14,014 nt of DNA from Desulfobacterales bacterium (GTDB taxonomy: Bacteria > Desulfobacterota > Desulfobacteria > Desulfobacterales > JAHEIW01). Below the pieces are notes generated by a model. That model searched no databases and was not told where the DNA came from. It saw only the letters and a list, made by a program, of their open reading frames with translations. This document shows positions 7,763 through 14,014 of this stretch, piece by piece. The position numbers were made by a program, and so were the translations under genes. The DNA lies in the NCBI GenBank assembly GCA_030145015.1, contig JAQYWI010000145.1, forward strand, positions 1 through 14,014, given 5' to 3'. Positions within the stretch are counted from its first letter, which is position 1, and each line of letters begins with the position of its first letter.

Positions 7763-9021
7763 GTTCGCCGACCACACCCCTTCTGGGAATGATCCTGAAA
7801 GGCTACCCCCGAATCTCCGAGACCTTTATTTCCAATGAAATCCTTTTACTGGAAAAATTGGGTTTTCCCATCCACCTGTTTTCCATGCGCCAGCCCCGGG
7901 AAAACTTCACCCATGCAAGCGTTACCCGGATTCAGGCCGACGTCGACTACCTGCCCGAGACCCTTTTGCGACCTTTGCCGCGCTTGATCTATCATAATTT
8001 CTTGCTGGCGGCGCAAAAACCGGTTGTTTATGCCAGGGCCTTAAAAATCGCGCTGCAGCGATTTTTAAGGACTCGAAAATCGGCCACTCTAAAGCATTTG
8101 TTCCAGGCAGGCTACCTGGTCCATCATTTGCTTCCGGGTCGCACCATTACCCATTTGCATGCCCACTTTGCCCATTCGCCGACGTCGGTGGCCATGTTTA
8201 CCAGCTTGTTGAGCGGGCTGCCGTTCAGCTTTACGGCGCACGCTAAAGATATTTATACATCAGATCCCAGACAGTTGAGGGAAAAGCTGGCGCTGGCACG
8301 CTTTGTCATAACGTGCACGGACTATAACCGCCGTCATTTAAGCCGGCTTTATGATGCTGAGCCGGATTCGATTTCGCACGTCTATCACGGTATTGATACC
8401 GGTCTGTTTTCACTTAACCCAGAGACGCGTCAGGTGCCCACAAAGCCGTATCAAATCCTCACCGTCGCCCGCCTTATCGCCAAAAAAGGGCTGCCCACCG
8501 TATACCGGGCGCTGAAGGAATTGCATGCAAGGGGAATTCCGTTCGAGCATATCCTCATCGGTGATGGAGAGGATCGGGAAAAAGTTTTAGCGCTTATAAA
8601 AAGGCTGGACCTCAAAACGCATACCCGCTGGCTGGGCACCCAACCGCACGATGTGGTCCTGGACCATTACAAACGGGCGCATCTGTTTGTGCTGGGCTGT
8701 GAGGTTGCTGCCAACGGTGACCGGGATGGTGTCCCCAATGTCCTGCTGGAAAGCATGGCCATGGGCGTACCGGTGGTGGCAACCGCTATTTCCGCCATTC
8801 CCGAACTTGTCGAAACAGAAAAAACGGGGCTCCTGGTGCAACCCGGGCAACCCAAACAACTGGCGGAGGCCATGATCAGACTGTTGACCGATACCGGGCT
8901 TCGAACCCGGGTCATATCCGCCGCCAGAAAGCGGGTCCTACAGGATTTTGACAACAAGGTCCTTATAAAACAGCTTGCTGATATTTATAAAAAAAATATA
9001 AATTCACTTAAGGATATTTGA
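7759..9021 (+). CDS. Glycosyltransferase family 4 (WcaL-like)
   Basis: This 420-residue retaining GT-B glycosyltransferase is of the type seen in exopolysaccharide and O-antigen loci. Its N terminus, GYPRISETFISNEI (15-28), matches the SETFI opening typical of WcaL/AmsK-like enzymes, followed by HLHAHFAHSPTSVA (132-145) and FTAHAKDIY (158-166). The GT4 donor-binding domain shows HGIDTGLF (210-217), LTVARLIAKKG (234-244), IGDG (267-270) and DGVPNVLLESMAMGVPVVAT (323-342). The usual E-x7-E pair appears here as D323-x7-E331, a conservative change. It is predicted to act at the cytoplasmic membrane face on a lipid-linked glycan. The ATGA overlap with the previous gene implies coupled translation. 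The donor sugar is not predictable. Confidence 0.92.
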   Translation: MSSPTTPLLGMILKGYPRISETFISNEILLLEKLGFPIHLFSMRQPRENFTHASVTRIQADVDYLPETLLRPLPRLIYHNFLLAAQKPVVYARALKIALQRFLRTRKSATLKHLFQAGYLVHHLLPGRTITHLHAHFAHSPTSVAMFTSLLSGLPFSFTAHAKDIYTSDPRQLREKLALARFVITCTDYNRRHLSRLYDAEPDSISHVYHGIDTGLFSLNPETRQVPTKPYQILTVARLIAKKGLPTVYRALKELHARGIPFEHILIGDGEDREKVLALIKRLDLKTHTRWLGTQPHDVVLDHYKRAHLFVLGCEVAANGDRDGVPNVLLESMAMGVPVVATAISAIPELVETEKTGLLVQPGQPKQLAEAMIRLLTDTGLRTRVISAARKRVLQDFDNKVLIKQLADIYKKNINSLKDI

Positions 9022-9302
9022 ATTTTCATACCTTAAATTTAATTTCGAAATCCGAAGCACGCCTGATTATATAAAATTGGCCAAAACAAATTCGAATATC
9101 AAATGACAAAAATTTAAAATTTACCCATTAATGGCTTACGAAATTAAATTCTGGGATATAAAATGAAATACCGTTTTAAGATTTTGAAAATTCGAATTTT
9201 GGGTTTGTTTCGAATTTCGAATTTCGATATTCGGATTTAAAAACGTCTAAGCTTTTTTAAATTTTGAAGATTACCTGTAACCACTAAATAAGAAGTCTTC
9301 AA
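9022..9302. repeat. AT-rich intergenic region with imperfect inverted repeats of TTCGAA-type motifs
   Basis: This gap between two glycosyltransferase genes has no credible gene. It is full of TTCGAA/CGAAATTCG-like words. AAATCCGAA (9048-9056) pairs exactly with TTCGGATTT (9230-9238), and CGAATATC (9093-9100) pairs with GATATTCG (9225-9232, overlapping the previous arm). The pattern looks like a degenerate dispersed repeat rather than a simple promoter region. A weak AAGAAG-like ribosome binding site precedes the next ATG at 9303. Confidence 0.5.
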
Positions 9303-10430
9303 ATGCGTATCCTATTCTACGCTCCTTTCAAACCGCTGGGTCATGTCCACCCTTCCGGCGATTTAGTGACGGCTACCGAAATTGTGGACTACCTGGTGAA
9401 AAAGGGCCATCAGGTCAATGCGGCCAGTTCCTTGCGCTGCCGCTGGATCTATTGGAAGCCATGGCTCTGGCCCAAATTAATTATTGAAAAAAGAAAGGCC
9501 GTGCGCCGGTTTCTTAAAGACGATTATGATCTGTGGTTTACCTATCACACCTATTACAAAGCACCGGATTTGCTGGGTCCATATGCTTCAAGCAAGTTGA
9601 CAATTCCCTATGTTATATTTCAGGGTATTTATTCAACCAAACGCAGGCGTAAACTGAAAACCTTGCCGGGCTTTTATTTAAACAGATACGTCCTGCGTGC
9701 CGCCCGGCATGTTTTTATCAACAAAACAGTTGATTGGATCAACCTCAAACGGCTTTTGCCGGATGAACGCATCAGCTATTTGGCGCCTGGAATTTATCCG
9801 GAGCAGTTTTATTTTGACCCCAATGCCCGGCAGGCGCTTCGGACACAGTGGAACATCGGGGATGTGCCGGTTGTTTTTTCCGCGGCCATGTTTCGGGCGG
9901 ATGTGAAAACCGAAGGATTGATCCGGGTGATTCGTGCCTGTGGTGAACTTGTGCGCCGCGGGCATCACCTGCGCCTGGTTATTGCCGGCGATGGTAAGGA
10001 AAGAGACAAACTCCAGCGTTTGGCCGAGGCGCAACTGCCGGAGCGATTCCATTTTGCAGGAGAAATCCCCCGCCGCGAAATGTTCCGTTATTACAGCGCA
10101 TCGGACGTGTTTGTCTTCCCCGGGATCCAGGAATCATTGGGGATGGTTTTTCTCGAAGCCCAGTCCTGTGGTCTGCCGGTGGTTGCTTTTGATAATGCCG
10201 GAGTTCCGGAAGCCGTTCAGGACGGCAAGACGGGGTTTTTGGTGCCGATGTATGCGGCCAAACCTTTTGCAGATGGCATCGAGCGGCTTCTGAAAAACAA
10301 AGAACTGCGTCAGCAAATGAGCCGGGCGGCTAAATCCCACGTCCGGCAGGCCCATGATTTGAACAAGAATTACCAGAAGATGGAACGTATGCTTCGAACA
10401 ATTATTCAAACGCCTAATAATAGAGATTGA
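9303..10430 (+). CDS. Glycosyltransferase family 4
   Basis: This 375-residue GT-B glycosyltransferase is of the GT4 type. The N-terminal Rossmann domain begins MRILFYAPFKPLGHVHPSGD with a glycine loop. The C-terminal donor domain contains APGIYPEQF (161-169), VVFSAAMFRADVKTEGLIR (190-208), VIAGDGKERDKL (226-237) and the diagnostic E277-x7-E285 pair in QESLGMVFLEAQSCGLPVV. Residues 50-80 are rich in Trp/Lys/Arg, which may help the protein sit at the membrane interface. AGAAG lies about 7 nt before ATG 9303. It is on the same strand as the upstream pair but separated from it by a 281-bp repeat-rich gap, so it may have its own promoter. The likely role is elongation of a surface glycan; the substrate is unknown. 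Confidence 0.92.
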   Translation: MRILFYAPFKPLGHVHPSGDLVTATEIVDYLVKKGHQVNAASSLRCRWIYWKPWLWPKLIIEKRKAVRRFLKDDYDLWFTYHTYYKAPDLLGPYASSKLTIPYVIFQGIYSTKRRRKLKTLPGFYLNRYVLRAARHVFINKTVDWINLKRLLPDERISYLAPGIYPEQFYFDPNARQALRTQWNIGDVPVVFSAAMFRADVKTEGLIRVIRACGELVRRGHHLRLVIAGDGKERDKLQRLAEAQLPERFHFAGEIPRREMFRYYSASDVFVFPGIQESLGMVFLEAQSCGLPVVAFDNAGVPEAVQDGKTGFLVPMYAAKPFADGIERLLKNKELRQQMSRAAKSHVRQAHDLNKNYQKMERMLRTIIQTPNNRD

Positions 10431-10528
10431 TATTTAGGGTCTATTTATCGCCATAATCCATTGCTCCAATGTCCGAACTATAGCGATTACTATGAAGAAC
10501 AAAAGCCAATCGACATGAACGATTTCTC

Positions 10529-10593
10529 TCCCGATAGATCGGGATCCCACAGTTCGATGAAGAATATGTGGGAGCGGCTTCCAGCCGCGATCG
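10529..10593. repeat. REP-like composite hairpin element
   Basis: Three inverted repeats lie together: TCCCGAT/ATCGGGA (10529-10535 and 10538-10544), CCCACA/TGTGGG (10546-10551 and 10567-10572), and GCGGCT/AGCCGC (10574-10579 and 10583-10588) with a TCC loop. The segment GTGGGAGCGGCTTCCAGCCG strongly resembles bacterial REP (repetitive extragenic palindromic) sequences of the GTGGGAGCGG type known from Pseudomonas and others. It occupies the 246-bp gap before the phosphatase gene; a 60-codon open frame over it is not considered a gene. No RAYT transposase was seen in the window. Confidence 0.65.
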
Positions 10594-10676
10594 AAACGAA
10601 TCCATCTGGTGTCGGTTACTTTATGAAATCATTAGTAGCTTAATTTGGAATTTAAAGCCTGAAAAAATGATGTCTT

Positions 10677-11294
10677 ATGGATAATAGAAAAATCACGCGT
10701 TTCGGCCTTGTACGCCACGCCGAAACAGTATGGAATCGAGAAAAGAGAATTCAAGGGCAAAGTGACTCTGCACTTACGGACAGAGGCAGTGAGGATGCCG
10801 ATAACTGGGGACGACGATTAAGCCGATTCTCATGGGATCGCATTCTTATGAGTGATTCCGGTCGCGCCGTTGAAACTGCCGAGACAATAAATCACCATCT
10901 CCAGGCCCCGGCTGAATCCGACCCACGGCTCAGAGAACAGGATTGGGGCCGGTGGACAGGCCGACGCATTACCCAAGTCGAAACTGAAGTATCCAGCCGG
11001 TTGCAGGAGAAACAAATGCGGGGCTGGAAATTTTGCCCGCCCGGCGGAGAGGATCGCCTGGGTGTTTGGCACAGAAGCCACAGTGCACTGGCGGAAGCCG
11101 CCAATCGATGGTGCGGGGACACAATTTTGATCGTCACCCACGAAGGCGTGATCAAAAGTCTGATTTATCGCCTGTCAGGCCGCCAGTTTTTGCCCGATGA
11201 ACCCGCTCTAATAAAATCCTACAACCTGCATTGGCTAATCTTCGGCAATAATGTACTCCGGATTGAAGAGATTAATGCTTTAGCGCTCATGTAA
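10677..11294 (+). CDS. Histidine phosphatase family protein (phosphoglycerate-mutase-like)
   Basis: This 205-residue protein belongs to the histidine phosphatase (PGM-like) superfamily. The catalytic motif is LVRHAETVWN (11-20) with phospho-accepting H14 and R13. The other core residues are present: R63 in SDSGRAVETAETI, the acid E87 in RLREQDWGRW, and H155 in VTHEGVIKSL. PPGGEDRLGVWHR (121-133) matches the PGGE segment of small PGM-like phosphatases such as alpha-ribazole phosphatase and the YhfR/PhoE type. It probably dephosphorylates a small metabolite; placed among glycosyltransferases, a sugar phosphate is possible but not shown. The ATG at 10677 has only a poor ribosome binding site. 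The 3' end overlaps the convergent acetyltransferase-like gene by 8 bp. Confidence 0.9.
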   Translation: MDNRKITRFGLVRHAETVWNREKRIQGQSDSALTDRGSEDADNWGRRLSRFSWDRILMSDSGRAVETAETINHHLQAPAESDPRLREQDWGRWTGRRITQVETEVSSRLQEKQMRGWKFCPPGGEDRLGVWHRSHSALAEAANRWCGDTILIVTHEGVIKSLIYRLSGRQFLPDEPALIKSYNLHWLIFGNNVLRIEEINALALM

Positions 11295-12489
11295 ATGCAG
11301 TGTCTGCATCACAATAATTAAATGCAATCTTGCCTTTATAAGCGCCAGGGGGGCTATGGCTGCTTGCAGGGTAAAACATATACAAGCGGCGCTGTTTTTT
11401 TGTCAGTTTTTTAAATCCGATCGTCTTTTTAAAATAAATTTCCAAACTGCCGGGATATTCGATGCGGTCTGCGAGAAAAATTTTTGCATACTTCAGTGCC
11501 AGATAAACGGCAATTTCACGATCCGTTGGATCATTAAAGTGGAAGTCTAAAATTTTGACTCTGGTTTTTTCCTTTTTATGGGAAATCGATAAAACCAAAA
11601 AGCCTTGCGGCAGTCCCGCTCCAGGTGAACTTATTTCGATTGCGACATATCGGAAAATTTCACGGACGCCTGAAAAATAATAATTCGGCATGTCGGTTAT
11701 CGTATCGCTTCTGGAAACCACCCAGGGATATTTTAGCATCCAGTTGACTGCTTCTGCGCCTCGAAAAAAGGCAGGGTCGCTCAGATGCCTATCCAAAGCA
11801 CCCCACAGGGATTCATTAATTTGATCCACAACTTTCCATGAAAACCTGTGTTTTTGTTTGTGACTTTTGATTGCAGCGATATGATAAAATATTTTTTTAA
11901 TAAAATTGTAAACGGACCGCTTCAGGCTCTTAACACCTGAGGGCATCTGCTTTGGGGCGGGGCTCTTTTTTGCAAAAAGATGGGCGATCGCATCGAAAAA
12001 TCCGGCGAGGAAATCCAATCTGTCCACGCGCAATTGAAAATAATCAAGCGTGCCGATATCCTGACAACCGGCGCTTCTGTAGGTGCCTGCGGCACTTTCC
12101 GTCATCTGGGTTACGAAAAAATCAATTTTGGCATTTTTAATTTCTTCTAAAAGACATTTTCCGATTCCCTGTCCCCTGAAGTCAGGGGCCACGTAAAAAG
12201 TGGTCGCCCAATAGACGCTGGCAAGATTATCTCCGTGATTGAAAATGGCCGGCAGTAACCCGTGATATCCGACACATTGGTTTCCGCTAAAGGCCACAAA
12301 CAAAGCCACATCTTCCGGGCGGCCATAGGGATTTTTAGATTGAGACTCCGCCCGCATCAAAGAAATCGGTGCAACCTTTTCAAATGACGGATTTGCAGAG
12401 ATATCGCAGGTAAAATCGCAAAGATCACCGAGCCTGATTTTTTTTATTGTGATTTGATCTTCTTTCAATTTCAAATAATTATGGCGCAT
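11287..12489 (-). CDS. GNAT-family acetyltransferase-like protein with extra C-terminal domain
   Basis: This is a 400-residue protein. Residues about 14-155 form a GNAT (acyl-CoA-dependent N-acyltransferase) domain. The acetyl-CoA pyrophosphate loop is visible as FYVAPDFRGQGIGKCLLEEI (98-117; Q/R-x-x-G-x-G type), preceded by a VALFVAFSGNQCVGYHGLLP strand pair and followed by YRSAGCQDIGTLDYFQL. Residues about 200-400 are a second domain I cannot assign; it contains FFRGAEAVNWMLKYPWV, reminiscent of the W-containing segment in GNAT/FemAB-like proteins of polysaccharide loci. It may N-acylate an amino sugar or peptide. It is about twice the length of a single-domain GNAT, so a tandem GNAT-like arrangement is possible. 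ATG 12489 lacks a good ribosome binding site, so the start is uncertain. It converges on and overlaps the phosphatase gene. Confidence 0.75.
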   Translation of the reverse strand: MRHNYLKLKEDQITIKKIRLGDLCDFTCDISANPSFEKVAPISLMRAESQSKNPYGRPEDVALFVAFSGNQCVGYHGLLPAIFNHGDNLASVYWATTFYVAPDFRGQGIGKCLLEEIKNAKIDFFVTQMTESAAGTYRSAGCQDIGTLDYFQLRVDRLDFLAGFFDAIAHLFAKKSPAPKQMPSGVKSLKRSVYNFIKKIFYHIAAIKSHKQKHRFSWKVVDQINESLWGALDRHLSDPAFFRGAEAVNWMLKYPWVVSRSDTITDMPNYYFSGVREIFRYVAIEISSPGAGLPQGFLVLSISHKKEKTRVKILDFHFNDPTDREIAVYLALKYAKIFLADRIEYPGSLEIYFKKTIGFKKLTKKQRRLYMFYPASSHSPPGAYKGKIAFNYCDADTAFT

Positions 12490-12519
12490 TGGACTACTGG
12501 AGTGTTGGGTTCGTGCTTT

Positions 12520-12600
12520 CGTTGCGTGTTACGGGTTACGAGTTACGAGTCATGCACTGCAGCGTTTCGTTTGCAATATTTTAACCCGTAACCCGCAACG
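12520..12600. repeat. GTTACGGGTTA-type inverted repeat
   Basis: A 19-nt arm (CGTTGCGTGTTACGGGTTA, 12520-12538) pairs with 12582-12600 with one mismatch, around a 43-nt spacer. Partial pairing of TTCG/CGAA words continues outward to about 12510 and 12617, and short direct repeats (GTTACGAGTTACGAG) lie beside the left arm. It could form a large hairpin on transcripts. No coding potential was seen. Confidence 0.6.
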
Positions 12601-12630
12601 CGAAACTCGAAACGCTTCAATTAACTATTT

Positions 12631-12778
12631 GAGGGGTCGGGGAGTTTTTTATTCAAAGCTTGTCATTCCCGCGCAGGCGGGAATCCAGAAATGTCCTGCT
12701 GAAAAAACTGGATGCCCGCCGCAGCCTGCCCCTGCGCAGGCAGGGGCGGGCATGACGGGAAAAACTCCCCGACCCTTC
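12631..12778. mobile_element. MITE-like element, 148 bp, 19-bp TIRs and 8-bp direct repeats
   Basis: Left end GAGGGGTCGGGGAGTTTTT (12631-12649) and right end AAAAACTCCCCGACCCTTC (12760-12778) are inverted repeats with one mismatch. The octamer AACTATTT abuts both ends exactly (12623-12630 and 12779-12786), as expected of a target-site duplication. Inside are two strong hairpins: ATTCCC-N8-GGGAAT (12665-12684) and GCCCCTGC/GCAGGGGC (12728-12735 and 12740-12747), plus ATCCAG/CTGGAT (12683-12688 and 12708-12713). There is no reading frame for a transposase, so any movement would need one in trans. Eight-bp duplications are made by several IS families, including ISL3, IS66 and IS256; the parent was not identified. 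Confidence 0.7.
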
Positions 12779-12826
12779 AACTATTTATAGCAGAGATTGG
12801 GCCCTGAAGGAAGATGTAACAAATTG

Positions 12827-12923
12827 TTGACAATAATCGCACGTAAACTTAGGTATTTAGGGAAAAAAATTGTAAACTCAGGAATTTGGGAATTCAGGAA
12901 CTAAATTCGGGATTTAATCACCT
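12827..12923 (+). promoter_or_regulatory. Possible promoter and degenerate TTAGG/TCAGG repeats before the last glycosyltransferase
   Basis: A perfect TTGACA (12827-12832) is followed by only poor -10 candidates (TAGGTA at 12850, or TATTTA at 12854 with a long spacer). From 12849 to 12917 the sequence consists of loosely repeated words such as TTAGGTATTTAGGG, TCAGGAATTTGGGA, TTCAGGAAC and TTCGGGATTT. No strong ribosome binding site precedes ATG 12924. The promoter call is tentative. Confidence 0.3.
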
Positions 12924-14014
12924 ATGAAAATTATTTTTTACTGCCAGCATGTACTCGGGGTCGGGCACTTGTTCAGAGCCCGTGAAATATGCAAGGCGCT
13001 GGTTGGACATGAAGTGATTCTGGTAACCGGCGGGCCCCGGATCGAAACAGAATTGCCCAAGCATGTCACGGTGGTAAAGCTTCCCGGGTTGCAGATGGAC
13101 CGGAAATTTAAGGGTCTTTTTAGCCCGGATAAATCCGCATCGCTGGATCAAATCAAAAAAAAGCGCCAAAAAAAACTGCTCGCCATTATCCAAAAGGAAA
13201 GGCCGGACATTTTTTTTCTGGAGCTGTATCCATTCGGCCGCCAGGCCTTTCGGTTTGAGCTTGACCCGGCCCTTCAAGCCATTCGCAGCAACCGGCTTGC
13301 GCGGTGCGGAGTGATCAGCAGTGTGCGGGATATCCTTGTCGAAAAGGAAAAACCAAAACATGAGCGGCGTGCACTTGAAAGGCTGAATACGTTTTTTGAT
13401 GCGGTGCTGGTACATTCCGATTCGAATTTGATCACCCTTAAAGAAACGTTTTTCCGATTTGATGAAATTAAGATTCCGGTTATTCATACGGGGTATATCG
13501 CCCAAAAGCCTCCGGATAATGCCGGGAACAGGATTCGCAAGCAGCTGGGAATCGGCCCAGACGATGTGATGATCGTTGCCAGTGCCGGCGGCGGCAGTGT
13601 GGGCAAACCCATTCTTGAATCCGCGATTCAAGCCTTCTGTCACTTAAAAGTTGAGGGCACGCCGTATCTTTATGTTTTCAGCGGGCCTTATATGGCAGAA
13701 CATGAGTTTGCCTATTTAAAGGGGCTGAAAAAAAATAAAGAAATTCAAATCGAAAAATTTACATCCGATTTTCTGTCGTACATGGCAGCCGCGGATCTAT
13801 CGATCAGCATGGCGGGGTACAATACCACCATGAATATTTTAGCTACAGACGTACCCGCCTTGGTGTGGCCCTTTGGTGCGAATCGCGAGCAACGGCTGCG
13901 TGCCGAGCGGCTGGCGGATCGGGGCCTATTGGAACTTATCAATGATCAAGACCTGAACCCCGATAATCTTGCCGGCATGATGGTCCGGACACTGATCCGG
14001 GCAGATTCCAGGAA
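12924..14014 (+). CDS. Predicted glycosyltransferase, GT-B fold, truncated by window end
   Basis: The open frame runs 363 codons from ATG 12924 to the right edge with no stop, so the C terminus is missing from the window, not necessarily from the gene. It is the same broad type as the enzyme at 6563-7762: an N-terminal IIFYCQHVLGVGHLFRAREI (3-22) with a VGH loop, then IVASAGGGSVGKP (217-229), AAADLSISMAGYNTTMNIL (288-306) and PFGANREQRLRAERL (316-330). These are the glycine-rich and MxGYNT motifs of the nucleotide-sugar-binding half of MurG/COG4671-like enzymes. It probably adds a sugar to the same or a related surface glycan. Sequence differences outside the motifs are large, so it is a diverged paralogue rather than a recent duplicate. 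Confidence 0.85.
   Translation, partial: MKIIFYCQHVLGVGHLFRAREICKALVGHEVILVTGGPRIETELPKHVTVVKLPGLQMDRKFKGLFSPDKSASLDQIKKKRQKKLLAIIQKERPDIFFLELYPFGRQAFRFELDPALQAIRSNRLARCGVISSVRDILVEKEKPKHERRALERLNTFFDAVLVHSDSNLITLKETFFRFDEIKIPVIHTGYIAQKPPDNAGNRIRKQLGIGPDDVMIVASAGGGSVGKPILESAIQAFCHLKVEGTPYLYVFSGPYMAEHEFAYLKGLKKNKEIQIEKFTSDFLSYMAAADLSISMAGYNTTMNILATDVPALVWPFGANREQRLRAERLADRGLLELINDQDLNPDNLAGMMVRTLIRADSR

Noticed and set aside
10461..10643. 60-codon open frame before the phosphatase gene
   Set aside because: It runs straight through the REP-like hairpins, has no clear ribosome binding site and its product shows no recognisable features.
12918..13643. 241-codon open frame on the minus strand
   Set aside because: It is antisense to the truncated glycosyltransferase frame, which carries clear GT-B motifs; the minus-strand product has none.

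Overview
The window looks like chromosome from a Gram-negative bacterium, most likely a Desulfobacterota (deltaproteobacterial) lineage. This placement is an inference from the GatB and outer-membrane protein types, the predicted glycosyltransferases related to COG4671, and intergenic spaces packed with assorted palindromic repeats. No rRNA, tRNA, CRISPR array, prophage or intact transposase was seen.

Left part (1-3923): a palindrome-rich repeat (1-244), then an exported TolB-like/FG-GAP protein on the minus strand. Divergent from it is a beta-barrel outer-membrane protein with a strong sigma70-type promoter, a 5' leader and a clear intrinsic terminator. A hexamer-based inverted repeat separates it from the next operon.

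Middle (3924-6332, minus strand): a two-gene unit encoding a GSCFA-domain protein followed by gatB (amidotransferase subunit B). The upstream stop codon lies inside the gatB ribosome binding site.

Right part (6551-14014): a glycan-assembly locus. A COG4671-type GT-B glycosyltransferase is translationally coupled (ATGA overlap) to a GT4 glycosyltransferase. After an AT-rich repeat come a second GT4 enzyme, a REP-like hairpin, a histidine phosphatase, a convergent GNAT-type acetyltransferase-like protein, two palindromic elements, and a second GT-B enzyme of the first type that runs off the right edge. Four glycosyltransferases, an acyltransferase candidate and a GSCFA protein (a family often seen near polysaccharide genes) suggest synthesis and decoration of a cell-surface polysaccharide or glycolipid. 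The actual product cannot be read from the sequence.

The least ordinary signals are in the intergenic DNA. The best is a 148-bp element (12631-12778) with 19-bp terminal inverted repeats and a perfect abutting 8-bp direct repeat, which looks like a non-autonomous transposable element (MITE). Nearly every large intergenic gap holds a different palindromic repeat family. I found no convincing evidence of a wholly new multi-gene system.
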